Source: Amphibacillus sediminis NBRC 103570
GTDB taxonomy: Bacteria; Bacillota; Bacilli; Bacillales; Amphibacillaceae
NCBI RefSeq assembly: GCF_001552275.1
Contig: NZ_BCQW01000001.1
Span: forward strand, 124,001-188,000
Length of the DNA stretch: 64,000 nucleotides
Direction of reading: 5' to 3'
How positions within the stretch are numbered: the first letter of the stretch is position 1; each line of letters opens with the position of its first letter. Shown here piece after piece: positions 53,869 through 63,246 of this stretch. The notes under the pieces are model-generated. The model was not told the DNA's origin, did not search any database, and saw only the letters and a program-made list of their open reading frames with translations. The position numbers were made by a program, and so were the translations under genes.

Positions 53869-55224
53869 TTAAAATGATTCAATGAAAAAGGCTTGATATA
53901 ATGACTGGACTGCACGATCCACGGCTTCTTCTTTAATTCCAAACATTAATGAAACTTCTGAGGATCCTTGATTAATCATTTCTATATTTACCTTTGCATC
54001 AACAAATGCCTTAGTGGCTCGGGCTGCTGTTCCTATGTAACTGTGCATCTCCTCACCAACAATCATAATTAAGGCTAACCCGCGTCTAGTATGGACAAGA
54101 TCCGGTTCAAGCTCCCGTTTGATTCGATCAATAACGGTTTGCTCTTTTTCCGGAGTCATTTGATCCGCCCTTAAAATAACCGATAAATCATCAATCCCAG
54201 ATGGAGTATGTTCAAAGGAAATACCCTCATCCTCGAGAATATTTAATAGGCGACGACCAAAGCCTATTTCCCTATTCATTAAATATTTGCTTACATATAG
54301 GCTCATAAATCCTTTATCACTAGCAATCCCAACTACAGGATTCCCCTTAACTCTTTTTTCTGAAACAATAAATGTCCCTGAACCATTGGGGTTATTAGTG
54401 TTTTTAATACACACGGGTATTTTAGCTTTTACTGCAGGAATGAGTGCTTCTGCATGAAAAACAGAAAATCCTGCATATGACAATTCACGCATTTCTTTAT
54501 AAGTCAGTTCAGTTATTTCCTTTGGTTGATTTACAATTTGTGGACTAACACAGTAAACAGAGTCAACATCTGTAAAGTTCTCATATAAATCTGCTTTTAC
54601 ACCAGCAGCAACAATTGATCCTGTAATATCAGATCCCCCACGAGAAAAAGTAACAAGCTTTCCTTTTTTCGTATAACCAAAAAATCCTGGTATGACGACA
54701 ATATTATTTCGCTCTCTAAGTTGATATAATTTAGTAAAGCTCTCATTTAATATTTGAGCACTTCCTGGTTGATCACTCAAGATAATTCCCGCATCCTTAG
54801 GATTTAGATATGTGGCCTTGATGCCAAGACTCACTAAGTACTCACTTAAGACTTTAGCTAAGGCATCTTCCCCAATTGCCTTTATGGCCTCAAGCTTACT
54901 TTCAATGGTCTCATCACTAGCGATAATGGCATTGACATCATCATTAATATCTGTAAGCACGCGACCAGATAAATTTAAATCACTGATGATCGATTGAAAA
55001 CGAGCAATAACAGCTGTTAGTTCAGCTTGATAATTCTGACCATGGCGGTAAGCTTCACCAAGCTTAATTAATAAATCTGTCACCTTAATATCTGCATTAT
55101 CCCGTTTTCCCGGAGCGGAAACGACAACCACTCGTCTTGATGAATCTGCTTGAATAATACGAGCTACTTTTTTTAACTGTTCAGCATTTGCTACCGAGCT
55201 TCCCCCAAATTTGGCTACTTTCAT
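53869..55224 (-). CDS. yclM: aspartate kinase (YclM / aspartokinase III type)
   Basis: Phosphorylates aspartate, the first step toward lysine, threonine, methionine and diaminopimelate. Kinase domain residues 1-290 include KVAKFGGSSVANAEQ, VTFSRGGSDITGSIVAAG and LYENFTDVD. Two ACT domains follow (GFMSLYVSKYLMNREIGFG; LALIMIVGEEM, VNIEMINQGSSEVSLMFG). The 451-residue single polypeptide matches Bacillus YclM rather than the LysC or DapG types. Start at the ATG 55224, 9 bases after GGAG. No lysine riboswitch was seen in its leader. Confidence 0.92.
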   Translation of the reverse strand: MKVAKFGGSSVANAEQLKKVARIIQADSSRRVVVVSAPGKRDNADIKVTDLLIKLGEAYRHGQNYQAELTAVIARFQSIISDLNLSGRVLTDINDDVNAIIASDETIESKLEAIKAIGEDALAKVLSEYLVSLGIKATYLNPKDAGIILSDQPGSAQILNESFTKLYQLRERNNIVVIPGFFGYTKKGKLVTFSRGGSDITGSIVAAGVKADLYENFTDVDSVYCVSPQIVNQPKEITELTYKEMRELSYAGFSVFHAEALIPAVKAKIPVCIKNTNNPNGSGTFIVSEKRVKGNPVVGIASDKGFMSLYVSKYLMNREIGFGRRLLNILEDEGISFEHTPSGIDDLSVILRADQMTPEKEQTVIDRIKRELEPDLVHTRRGLALIMIVGEEMHSYIGTAARATKAFVDAKVNIEMINQGSSEVSLMFGIKEEAVDRAVQSLYQAFFIESF

Positions 55225-55364
55225 GATATACATCTCCAATTATTTTTTCTATGAGTAAAATATTATCACATTTACAGCGAAATTGTTATGATAAAATTCA
55301 GATTATTCATGAGATTGGAGAATTTGTAGCAATGCTTTCATGTTATTTCATCAAAATTAAAACT

Positions 55365-55961
55365 TTACCGTTTAATTAACATCTGTGTCCAATACTTCCC
55401 ATCTTCTACATAGCCTACACCAATATGGGTAAAGTCACCTAAAATATTGGCACGATGTTCAGGACTTTGCATCCATGTCTTAATTAAATCATGCGGGGTT
55501 TGTTCTCCTCTTGCTATGTTCTCTGCGGCTCGCAAATAATATACACCAAAGTCATCCATCATCTCAAAAGGGGTACCATAGGCTGGACTCGTATGGGAAA
55601 AGTAATTATGCTCAAGCATATCTGCCGACTTCTCGCGAGCAACTTGAGATAAACTTAAATCAGGTCTAAGTATGGGTAGACCTTGTCGTGCACGTTCTTG
55701 ATTAGTTAACTGAATAACAATGTGCTCAGTATGTTTAATCGCGTCTGAATTTGGAATTCTTACTTTGTCATTAGGATAAATAAGATCAGGATTGTCAAAT
55801 TGAGGATTTGCTTCAATGATTTCCGTCACAGCTAATTGATGTTGAATAGCAATTTCCCATAAAGAATCGCCTTCCTTCACCGTATAAGTGGTCTCAGCTA
55901 AAGAAATAATCGGATTTATCAATAAAAATAATAATATAATCAAAAGCTTTTTTTTCATCAT
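55365..55961 (-). CDS. secreted LysM and CAP/SCP-domain protein
   Basis: 198 residues: signal peptide (about 1-22), one LysM repeat (about 24-68, YTVKEGDSLWEIAIQHQLAV), then a CAP domain (about 80-198) with LTNQERARQGLPILRPDLSL, HNYFSHTSPAYGTPFEMM, AENIARGE and SPEHRANILGDFTHIGVG. This plan resembles Bacillus YkwD and spore-coat-associated LysM-CAP proteins. Probably binds peptidoglycan; enzymatic activity is unknown. AAGGAGG lies 5 bases before the first of two ATG codons. Confidence 0.88.
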   Translation of the reverse strand: MMKKKLLIILLFLLINPIISLAETTYTVKEGDSLWEIAIQHQLAVTEIIEANPQFDNPDLIYPNDKVRIPNSDAIKHTEHIVIQLTNQERARQGLPILRPDLSLSQVAREKSADMLEHNYFSHTSPAYGTPFEMMDDFGVYYLRAAENIARGEQTPHDLIKTWMQSPEHRANILGDFTHIGVGYVEDGKYWTQMLIKR

Positions 55962-56195
55962 AAATCCTCCTTTTTTAATTTAGTTTCGTAAAAAAGGAGC
56001 CCAGTTATTCATTTTTTTTAAGGAAATCATTTAATATAGGATCCTTATCTAAATACTAATGGTAAGCTACGGATGATAACAACGGTCGGGAAAACAAAAG
56101 CTTAAACAGTACTTAAGCTATTACAAACCGCTTTAATTCGATTTCTTTCATACTACAGGGATGATTTCAATTGGAAAACTTAATTCATCGAGCTA

Positions 56196-56714
56196 TTACG
56201 CTAATTGTTTAAGTAGTCTTAACTGCTTTTTAATCTTTTTTTGAGCCCAGAGATAATGACTGGATGTATTAGCGATAAAATAAGCAGCAAGTGAAGTTGT
56301 TTTAGTCCAAGGATAGCGTTTTTTAGTAAAAAGCTCCTCATCCGTATGCTTTTCAATAAGCTCCAACATACGATGGTGCGAATTGTTTAGTCTCGTCTTC
56401 GCTTCCGCTAGTGAGGTTTGCTGATATTTCTGCCAAATCTTTAAATTTAGTTCAGGAAGCTGGCGCCATGTAAATCCTTTTGCTGGGGTTTCAGGATTTT
56501 TCTGTTCGACCACACCTAACTGATACCAGCCCTCAAGCATGATGTGCCACTCATGCAAATGGACAAGGACGTCTCGAATATTCTTATCTCGATCTTCGAA
56601 TAAGAAAGCTTTATCCTGATCTGCGGGCGAAAGAACATCGATTAAGTCGATTAGGTGCTGGTACTGATGTTTGGCTTCTTCTAATAATTCATTTTTGTTT
56701 TTTGGTTTTGGCAT
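56196..56714 (-). CDS. ClbS/DfsB-family four-helix bundle protein
   Basis: 172 residues of the DUF1706 (ClbS/DfsB) family: PKNKNELLEEAKHQYQHLID, DVLVHLHEWHIMLEGWYQLG, KGFTWRQLPELNLKIWQKYQ and YPWTKTTSLAAYFIANTSSHY. ClbS protects against colibactin; DfsB is reported to act on a bacillithiol-linked process. The role here is unknown. AGGAGG lies 8 bases before the ATG. Transcribed alone. Confidence 0.85.
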   Translation of the reverse strand: MPKPKNKNELLEEAKHQYQHLIDLIDVLSPADQDKAFLFEDRDKNIRDVLVHLHEWHIMLEGWYQLGVVEQKNPETPAKGFTWRQLPELNLKIWQKYQQTSLAEAKTRLNNSHHRMLELIEKHTDEELFTKKRYPWTKTTSLAAYFIANTSSHYLWAQKKIKKQLRLLKQLA

Positions 56715-56840
56715 GCTACGTTCCTCCTAATTTAATTTAAGCTTAGTATAAATATACCAGCAAAAAGATGACATCACACGTCATATTTCATAAAAAAATA
56801 ATAAAAAAACTAATAATTTCTTCCCATCCTCAGATGATAG

Positions 56841-57022
56841 ATAAAGTGAAACTTCGTTCAATGGGGAGGCCAAGCATAGGATAAGCTCGTGCAGACGTTG
56901 CGACAAGACGCCACGAACCTTAGTCAGCTTCCTCCCCCCCCACTGATCGCAGATAGGCATTCATTTCACCATTTACATAGAAGGGGGAGATTTCTGCAGG
57001 ATGAAGTTGAAACAAGCTCCAT
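56841..57022 (+). repeat. chimeric repeat: family A left half joined to family B right end (A9/B7)
   Basis: 56841-56950 is the left half of family A up to CCCCCCACTGA; at TCGCAGATAGGCATTCATTTC it changes to the right end of family B (..ATAGAAGGGGGAGATTTCTGC, ATGAAGTTGAAAC). The join falls at the family A basal stem. Confidence 0.75.
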
Positions 57023-57150
57023 CAGTCTTCGTCGCTCTTATTTGCTTTTATTGGCAGGTATTGTTTACCGCAAATAATACAACAATTATTAAAGTAACAG
57101 TACCTATGCCTTTTAAAAAAACGACATTGTATCCAGTGCTTTAATTTCAT
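57022..57150 (-). CDS. possible Cys-rich 42-residue protein
   Basis: Small reading frame not previously obvious because of its size. The ATG at 57150 follows a strong GGGGGGAGG by 7 bases. The product is basic with five cysteines (positions 9, 18, 23, 24, 27) in a pattern C-x8-C-x4-CC-x2-C, then GKQYLPIKANKSDED. It does not match a family I recognise. A TTGACA lies about 40 bases upstream but the -10 is weak (TAATCA). Its stop lies at the edge of the A9/B7 repeat. Chance occurrence is possible. Confidence 0.4.
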   Translation of the reverse strand: MKLKHWIQCRFFKRHRYCYFNNCCIICGKQYLPIKANKSDED

Positions 57151-57340
57151 TAATAGTCCTCCCCCCTGTCAGCAGATAAACGAAAACCATTGAATGATTA
57201 AAGGAAAAAGCATATCCTGTCAATTCTCCATTATACTTTCGATTAAACACTTGGGATCGATCTAATTACTCTTTCACATATATGCTAAATAAGCTTTTAT
57301 ATGACTTGATTTACTTTTTTAATCACACTTTAAAAAGAGC

Positions 57341-57520
57341 AATAAAGTGAAACTTCGTTCAGTGGGGTTTCGAAGCATAGGATATGCTCGTGCAGACGTC
57401 GCGAACTTAGTCAGCTTCCTCCCTCACACTGAACGTTAGTTGAACCAATCGAGCCGTTACTGGCTGTTGATCTCCCACTTAGACATAACATGTTCCCTCA
57501 TTGACAGTTACACTGCAAAA
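57341..57520 (+). repeat. intergenic repeat family A, copy A10 (two deletions)
   Basis: Starts and ends like family A but lacks part of the GCGACACGAC arm and the TGGGGC distal stem (AACATGTTCCCTCATT runs directly into GACAGTTACACTGC). The 57151-57340 stretch before it shows nothing else clear. It lies just before the spo0A terminator. Confidence 0.85.
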
Positions 57521-57523
57521 AAG

Positions 57524-57570
57524 TCAAAAAAAAAAGCCCTCCCTTAACGTCTTATTGACGAAAGGGAGGA
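57524..57570 (-). terminator. intrinsic terminator of spo0A
   Basis: Stem CCTCCCTT..CGTC / GACG.AAGGGAGG with a short loop, followed by ten T on the minus strand, about 60 bases after the spo0A stop. Confidence 0.92.
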
Positions 57571-57628
57571 CATATTATTTATACTCTAAACTAGGTGTTG
57601 GTAAGTGGATACCCATTTATCAGTAGCC

Positions 57629-58408
57629 TTAACTTGCTCGATATTCTAATCGCAAGTGATCGGCCACCATCGCAATAAACTCAGAGTTCGTAGGTTTAGC
57701 CTTTGTACTGCTAACCGTATAGCCAAATAAATCTGAGATCGAATCAATATTTCCACGACTCCAAGCCACTTCAATAGCATGACGAATAGCACGTTCAACT
57801 CTTGAAGGTGTAGTATTATATTTTTTGGCAATATCCGGATAAAGTACTTTTGTTACAGAACCAAGTAATTCAATGTCATTAAAAATCATGGTAATCGCTT
57901 CACGTAAATACATATAACCTTTAATATGAGCTGGAACACCAACTTCATGAATGATGTTCGTAATACTTGCCTCTAGATCAAATTTATTCTGCTTATGATC
58001 AGCATGTTTAGCTGTTTTGCGTTCTTTAACTGGTTTGCCATAGACCTGCCTTACTTGATCGGCTAAGTATTCAAGATCAAATGGTTTCAAGATAAAGTAG
58101 GAAGCACCTAAATCAGCTGCCTTTTTCATTACATCTTCTTGACCAAATGCTGTTAGCATAATAACATGAGGCTGTTTCGATACATTTAATTCCTTCATTT
58201 TAGCCAATACAGCTAACCCATCCATATGAGGCATGATTATGTCGAGTATTACGATATCAGGATGACATTTTTCTAGCATAGCCAGGCTATCCTTACCATT
58301 AAATGAGGTACCAACCACTTCAATATCTGATTGTTCCCCAAAATATTCTTCCATTAGCCTTACCAATTCTTGATTATCATCGACCAAACAAACTTTAATT
58401 TTTCCCAC
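57629..58408 (-). CDS. spo0A: sporulation response regulator Spo0A
   Basis: Master regulator of entry into sporulation, 259 residues. Receiver domain has VDDNQELV, phospho-acceptor Asp in [15 protein letters not shown], Thr in MLTAFGQ and Lys in ILKPFDLE. The Spo0A C-terminal DNA-binding domain has [40 protein letters not shown] and [11 protein letters not shown]. The start is a GTG, as in Bacillus subtilis, with AAGGAGG about 10 bases upstream. Two Spo0A boxes upstream suggest autoregulation. spoIVB lies immediately upstream, the conserved order. Confidence 0.97.
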   Translation of the reverse strand: MGKIKVCLVDDNQELVRLMEEYFGEQSDIEVVGTSFNGKDSLAMLEKCHPDIVILDIIMPHMDGLAVLAKMKELNVSKQPHVIMLTAFGQEDVMKKAADLGASYFILKPFDLEYLADQVRQVYGKPVKERKTAKHADHKQNKFDLEASITNIIHEVGVPAHIKGYMYLREAITMIFNDIELLGSVTKVLYPDIAKKYNTTPSRVERAIRHAIEVAWSRGNIDSISDLFGYTVSSTKAKPTNSEFIAMVADHLRLEYRAS

Positions 58409-58451
58409 GATCGTATTTCCTCCTTATCTTTCCTTGACTCCCCTATGTAAT

Positions 58452-58458
58452 TTCGACA
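58452..58458 (-). promoter_or_regulatory. Spo0A box proximal to spo0A
   Basis: Exact TGTCGAA on the minus strand, 44 bases upstream of the spo0A start. Confidence 0.65.
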
Positions 58459-58562
58459 ATGAGTTGCTTTTCCCTTTTTTTATTGGCAAGAAAATTATTA
58501 TTCGATGAAAGTTCTAAGTATTCGATTTTTTAACCGAAATAATTGGTAAATAAAAGAATATT

Positions 58563-58569
58563 TGTCGAA
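58563..58569 (+). promoter_or_regulatory. Spo0A box distal to spo0A
   Basis: Exact TGTCGAA on the plus strand, 155 bases upstream of the spo0A start and just downstream of the extended -10 promoter. Confidence 0.65.
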
Positions 58570-58586
58570 TAATATTTGTTAATCTT

Positions 58587-58597
58587 ATTATAGCATA
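58587..58597 (-). promoter_or_regulatory. extended -10 promoter of spo0A
   Basis: TATGCTATAAT on the minus strand (TATAAT at 58587-58592 with upstream TGC), a sigma-A extended -10; no good -35. It corresponds in position to the vegetative promoter of Bacillus spo0A. A sigma-H promoter was not convincingly found. Confidence 0.55.
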
Positions 58598-58637
58598 TTA
58601 TTCCAAATTAAAACGATATGGAAGCATAATAATTGAC

Positions 58638-58680
58638 AAAAAAAACGGTAATACAGCTAATAAATAGCTATGTTACCGTT
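58638..58680 (-). terminator. intrinsic terminator of spoIVB
   Basis: Stem AACGGTAA..AGCT / AGCT..TTACCGTT followed by TTTTTTTT on the minus strand, 25 bases after the spoIVB stop. Confidence 0.9.
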
Positions 58681-58704
58681 CCCTCGTCTATTTACCCATA
58701 ATTG

Positions 58705-59976
58705 TTAACTTGCATAAGACATTGATTCTTCATGATTAATCCCAGCCTCATCTAACATCCATTCAATATGAATACCGTAGCCCGAAGTTGGATCATTGAC
58801 AAAAACATGTGTTACGGCACCAATTATTTTGTTATCTTGAATAATTGGGCTTCCACTCATACCTTGCACAATTCCTCCGGTTTCCTTTAATAATTTTTCA
58901 TCAGTTATTTTTAAAACCATGCCTTTAGTTGCTGGGTTTTTTTGATTTATTGCATTGATAATCTCGACATCAAATGCTTCAATTTCCTCTCCGTCGATTA
59001 CAGTCAATATCTGAGCCGGACCTTCTTTTACTTCCTCTGGTCGGCTTACTGTTAAAGGCTCAGACCATTGGCTGTCCAATAAATCATGTTCAAGCTCCCC
59101 AAATACACCAAATGAACTATTTTTAGTAATACTTCCGAGCATTCCATTTTTCTTATTAAAGGATGCTCTTTTTTCTCCCGGCTTCCCACTATCACCTTTT
59201 TGAATGGATGTAATTGTAGATCTAACAATTGATCCAGACTCAATTTCTATAGGCTCTTTTGTATCCATATCAGAAATGACATGACCTAAAGCGCCATATT
59301 TTTTGGTGACTGGATCATAAAAAGTCATCGTACCTATACCTGCAGCGGAATCTCTAATATATAAACCCATGCGATACCCTTCTGTTTTCGTATCATATTT
59401 TGGTCTAAGTTCTTTGGTAAATGTTTTATTGTCTCGTTTTATTTTGACAAGCATGGCTTGATTTTCCTCAGCGGCATCTTCCACAAATGGTGCAATCTGG
59501 TCTATCGATTGGATCAATTGTTCATTGATACTTAATATGATATCGCCAATTTCGATCCCTGCCTCTTGACCTGGTGAAGAGGGATTTTCCTCGTCACCAA
59601 CATGGTGAAAGCCAACAACTAAAACACCCAAAGTTTGTAAATTAACTCCGATTGATTGGCCTCCAGGAATGACCTGGTAACCACTACTTACATTGACGTT
59701 AACTTTTTTAAATGGAATACCGTTGTAATGATAAAATAAAGAAGTGTTCCCTGAGGTTTTTGGTTTGAGTTGATTTTGACTTATCTCAACAACTTGATTT
59801 GATGATTGATCAATAGCAACATTCTTTCCTAAAGTTGTAATGGGAATAGGTTCAGTCGATATGTTAATCTGGTTAGGAACTGCCAGAAAATCTTGAATGA
59901 TTGACAAAAAAGGTAACACGAATATAGTTAAAATAACGGTTATGCCGCATAAATATCGCCATTTATTATATTTCAC
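58705..59976 (-). CDS. spoIVB: SpoIVB signalling serine peptidase
   Basis: Forespore-secreted PDZ-serine protease that activates sigma-K processing. It has an N-terminal membrane segment (about 9-30), a PDZ domain (about 115-195, [20 protein letters not shown]), and the S55-type peptidase domain with His in [12 protein letters not shown] and Ser in [19 protein letters not shown]. It has 423 residues. The GTG start has AGAGGAG 8 bases upstream. It lies between recN and spo0A as in Bacillus. Confidence 0.95.
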   Translation of the reverse strand: MKYNKWRYLCGITVILTIFVLPFLSIIQDFLAVPNQINISTEPIPITTLGKNVAIDQSSNQVVEISQNQLKPKTSGNTSLFYHYNGIPFKKVNVNVSSGYQVIPGGQSIGVNLQTLGVLVVGFHHVGDEENPSSPGQEAGIEIGDIILSINEQLIQSIDQIAPFVEDAAEENQAMLVKIKRDNKTFTKELRPKYDTKTEGYRMGLYIRDSAAGIGTMTFYDPVTKKYGALGHVISDMDTKEPIEIESGSIVRSTITSIQKGDSGKPGEKRASFNKKNGMLGSITKNSSFGVFGELEHDLLDSQWSEPLTVSRPEEVKEGPAQILTVIDGEEIEAFDVEIINAINQKNPATKGMVLKITDEKLLKETGGIVQGMSGSPIIQDNKIIGAVTHVFVNDPTSGYGIHIEWMLDEAGINHEESMSYAS

Positions 59977-60160
59977 AGCTCACGCTCCTCTACTCAAATT
60001 TTATTTATCTGTACCTCTAATTTGACCTTGAATCGATTATTTTAAACCCAGTAAAGTTCTCAAAAATAAGAGAAGATTTCCACTCATAATTCGAACATAA
60101 TCAAGTTTCAATGTTGGCATTTCGGTATAATATTCCACACATATAATTAGTAAAAAAAAC

Positions 60161-60193
60161 AAAAAAAAACACATCAGCTATCAACTAATGTGT
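60161..60193 (-). terminator. intrinsic terminator of recN
   Basis: Stem ACACATTAG / CTGATGTGT (one G-T pair) with a 7-base loop, followed by a long T run on the minus strand. Confidence 0.85.
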
Positions 60194-60200
60194 AAATATT

Positions 60201-61925
60201 TTAGGTCTTATAGTCATTCGCATGATGAATTAATTCGTTTGCATGATCAATAGATGTTTGAGTTAAGGCACTTCCTGTAATCATTCGTCCAATTTCTTCA
60301 ACACGTTCCTGATGATCGAGCAATCTAACTTTCGTTAAGGTCCGCGACTGATCCATTTCTTTTTCAATTAATACATGGTGGTCAGCCATCGCAGCTACTT
60401 GAGGTAAATGAGTAATACAAAGTACTTGAGATCCTGTTGCAATGCGATAAATCTTTTCAGCAATTGCTTGTGCAACTCTTCCACTTACACCGGTGTCAAC
60501 CTCATCAAAAATCACAGATGTAACACCTTGATGTTTGGCAAAAATCTTTTTTAATGCCAACATGATTCGAGATAGTTCTCCACCTGATGCTACTTTATTT
60601 AATGGCTTAACAGGCTCTCCAGAATTGGTTGAGAGTAAAAATTGGACACGATCAATCCCTGTGGGACCTAACTGTACAGGTTGTCCGTCAATGGTTACAC
60701 CGCCATCTTGCTGTTGCTTTAACTGAATTTCAACTTGAAATGTTGCTTTTTCTAAATATAAATCCTTTAATTCTTTTTCAATTGTATCAACGAGTTTTTT
60801 AGCAGCCTGTTGCCTTAATTCATGTAAATGTCTAGCTTCTGCTAACGCATCTTCAGATAGCTCTTTAATTTGCTCTGCTAGCTGTTGGATAGATTGATCA
60901 CGATTTTGCAGTTGATCAATTTCATCTTCGATCTTAGCTGCGTATTCAAGCATAGCATTTACGTTAGAACCATATTTTTTCTTTAAACGGTTTAGTTCAC
61001 TTAAACGTGATTCCACAACATTTAAACGTTCAGGATCAAATTCAAATCCTTCTAAGTATTGGCGTAATTGATAAGATAATTCTTCAATTAAATAATAATA
61101 ATTGGAGAATTCCTCTTTACTTTTATTAAGACCAGGTTCATAACTACTTGCTGTTTCAAGACTATTTAACGCTAATGATAACCAATCTAGACCTTTTTGT
61201 TCTCCATGTAGTGCATTATAACTTTCTTGTATACTTTGGTATATTTTTTCGAAATTAGCAAGACGATCACGTTCTTCTTGCAATGATTCATCTTCTCCTG
61301 GCACCAATTCCGCTTGCCTTAATTCATGAATTTGGAAGTTTAGCAAATCTAATCGTTGTGCTATTTCCTGTTCATTAAAATTAAATTGCTCAATACGATT
61401 TTTTAAGGTATTTAATTTATGATAAATCTTTTGATAATCCTTTAATACGTCGTCCAACTGATCATGAAAATACATATCGAGTAAGCGTAAATGACGATCA
61501 ACATCCATAAGTGACTGCGTTTCATGCTGGGTGTGGATGTCAATGAGAACCTTTCCAAATTCACGCAAAATAGCTAAAGTCACTAAGGAACCATTAATTC
61601 TACAGATACTTTTGCCATTTTGACTAATTGTCCGATGTAAAATAAGCATCCCATCCGAATTTAGCTCAAGACCATATTTTTCAGCCATAGTATAAACTTC
61701 ATGTTTTTTATCATGTATTAAAAATAATCCTTCCAATGTTGCTTTATTGGCACCATGGCGAATATATTCGGTTGAACCTCTTCCACCAGTTAAAAGCTGA
61801 ATCGCATCAATAATAATCGATTTACCGGCACCGGTTTCTCCAGTTAAAACTGTTAATCCTTCGTTAAACTCTAAAGTTAAGTGTTCAATAATAGCAAAAT
61901 TTCTAATTGAAAGCTCAGTTAACAT
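60201..61925 (-). CDS. recN: DNA repair protein RecN
   Basis: SMC-like ATPase for double-strand break repair, 574 residues. Walker A GETGAGKSI (about 30-38), coiled-coil arms (about 150-390), signature VASGGELSRIMLALK and Walker B VIFDEVDTGVSG, then CITHLPQVAAMADHH. It lies 26 bases after argR. No LexA box was found in the short gap. Confidence 0.96.
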   Translation of the reverse strand: MLTELSIRNFAIIEHLTLEFNEGLTVLTGETGAGKSIIIDAIQLLTGGRGSTEYIRHGANKATLEGLFLIHDKKHEVYTMAEKYGLELNSDGMLILHRTISQNGKSICRINGSLVTLAILREFGKVLIDIHTQHETQSLMDVDRHLRLLDMYFHDQLDDVLKDYQKIYHKLNTLKNRIEQFNFNEQEIAQRLDLLNFQIHELRQAELVPGEDESLQEERDRLANFEKIYQSIQESYNALHGEQKGLDWLSLALNSLETASSYEPGLNKSKEEFSNYYYLIEELSYQLRQYLEGFEFDPERLNVVESRLSELNRLKKKYGSNVNAMLEYAAKIEDEIDQLQNRDQSIQQLAEQIKELSEDALAEARHLHELRQQAAKKLVDTIEKELKDLYLEKATFQVEIQLKQQQDGGVTIDGQPVQLGPTGIDRVQFLLSTNSGEPVKPLNKVASGGELSRIMLALKKIFAKHQGVTSVIFDEVDTGVSGRVAQAIAEKIYRIATGSQVLCITHLPQVAAMADHHVLIEKEMDQSRTLTKVRLLDHQERVEEIGRMITGSALTQTSIDHANELIHHANDYKT

Positions 61926-61951
61926 AACTGCTCACCTCAATTTATAACTAG

Positions 61952-62401
61952 TTACAACATAACTAGGAATCGTTTTTTAATATCCTCGGTCTCTTTTTCA
62001 TTACGACATATGACTAGTATCGTATCGTCTCCGCAAATGGTTCCCAAAATTTCTTCCCAGTCTAAATTATCGATGAGAGCCCCTAATGCATTGGCATTAC
62101 CCGGTAACGTTTTTAAAACAAGAAAATGACTTGCTTTGTCAACACTGACAAAAGCATCACGCATTAACCGCTTTAACTTTTCTAGAGGATTAAACCGCTG
62201 ATCAGCTGGCAAGCTATATTTATAGCGTCCGTTTGACATGGGTACCTTAACTAAATGGAGTTCTTTAATATCACGGGATATCGTTGCTTGAGTTACATTA
62301 TATCCCTGATCTCTTAAAGCATCCACTAATTCATCTTGTGTTTCTACATCATGGTTGGTAATGTATTCCCGTATTTTGATATGACGTTGGCCTTTGTTCA
62401 T
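61952..62401 (-). CDS. argR: arginine repressor ArgR/AhrC
   Basis: Arginine-dependent regulator of arginine synthesis and catabolism, 149 residues. The N-terminal winged helix has [19 protein letters not shown] and [11 protein letters not shown]. The C-terminal hexamerisation and arginine-binding domain has [20 protein letters not shown] and [12 protein letters not shown]. It sits between tlyA and recN, the conserved Bacillus order (ahrC). Confidence 0.96.
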   Translation of the reverse strand: MNKGQRHIKIREYITNHDVETQDELVDALRDQGYNVTQATISRDIKELHLVKVPMSNGRYKYSLPADQRFNPLEKLKRLMRDAFVSVDKASHFLVLKTLPGNANALGALIDNLDWEEILGTICGDDTILVICRNEKETEDIKKRFLVML

Positions 62402-62422
62402 AGTATCTTCCTTTCCCGCACT

Positions 62423-63244
62423 TTATTGATGAGCGTGATGAGCTTGATCAACAATATTTTCAACCATGTTTAAATCCTCTTGCTGTTTTATCGGTTTATC
62501 TAGCTCAAGTTTAAAATGGGCTAAAAATTCAATATTCCCATCACCACCTGTTATTGGTGAGAATGTTAAATCACAAAGAATAAAGCCATGATCAGCAGCT
62601 TGTTTAATCACATTCATGAGGACTTGTTCATGTATTTGACGATCTCGAACAATACCTTTTTTGCCAACCTGTTCACGTCCTGCCTCAAATTGTGGTTTGA
62701 TGAGCGCAACTACATCACCACCGCTAGACATAATCGGTTTTAATGCTGGAAAAATAAGCTTGAGTGAAATAAACGAAACGTCTATCGTTGCCATTGTTGG
62801 AATACCTTTATCAAACATTTCAGGTGTCGCGTAACGAAAATTCGTTCGCTCCATTACAACCACACGAGGATCCTTTCTTAGCTTCCAATCGAGTTGATTG
62901 TAACCAACGTCAACAGCGTAGCAAAGCTTAGCTCCATTCTGAAGTGCGCAGTCGGTAAACCCTCCTGTAGAAGATCCGATATCAATCATGACTTGTTCAC
63001 GAACATCTATCTTAAATGTATTCAAAGCTTTCTCTAACTTCAGTCCACCCCTACCCACGTAAGGGAGAACATTTCCTTTAACAGTTAATGGAATATGCTC
63101 TGAGACTTTAACTCCAGGTTTATCTAAACGTTCCGCTTCCGAAAATACTAAACCAGCCATAATGGCACGTTTAGCCTTTTCTCTCGTTTCTGCTAACCCT
63201 CGTTCTACTAGTAATACATCTAATCTTACTTTTTTCTCTGCCAT
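62423..63244 (-). CDS. yqxC: TlyA-family rRNA 2'-O-methyltransferase (YqxC)
   Basis: 273 residues: N-terminal S4 RNA-binding domain (about 6-66) and an FtsJ-type methyltransferase domain with the SAM motif IDIGSSTGGFTDCALQ. TlyA methylates 16S and 23S rRNA in mycobacteria; the activity of Firmicutes homologues is less studied. It starts 2 bases after dxs and lies 21 bases before argR, so they form one operon. Confidence 0.9.
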   Translation of the reverse strand: MAEKKVRLDVLLVERGLAETREKAKRAIMAGLVFSEAERLDKPGVKVSEHIPLTVKGNVLPYVGRGGLKLEKALNTFKIDVREQVMIDIGSSTGGFTDCALQNGAKLCYAVDVGYNQLDWKLRKDPRVVVMERTNFRYATPEMFDKGIPTMATIDVSFISLKLIFPALKPIMSSGGDVVALIKPQFEAGREQVGKKGIVRDRQIHEQVLMNVIKQAADHGFILCDLTFSPITGGDGNIEFLAHFKLELDKPIKQQEDLNMVENIVDQAHHAHQ

Positions 63245-63246
63245 AT

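Noticed and set aside
56889-57077. 62-codon plus-strand frame
   Set aside because: Lies over the A9/B7 chimeric repeat; no ribosome-binding site.
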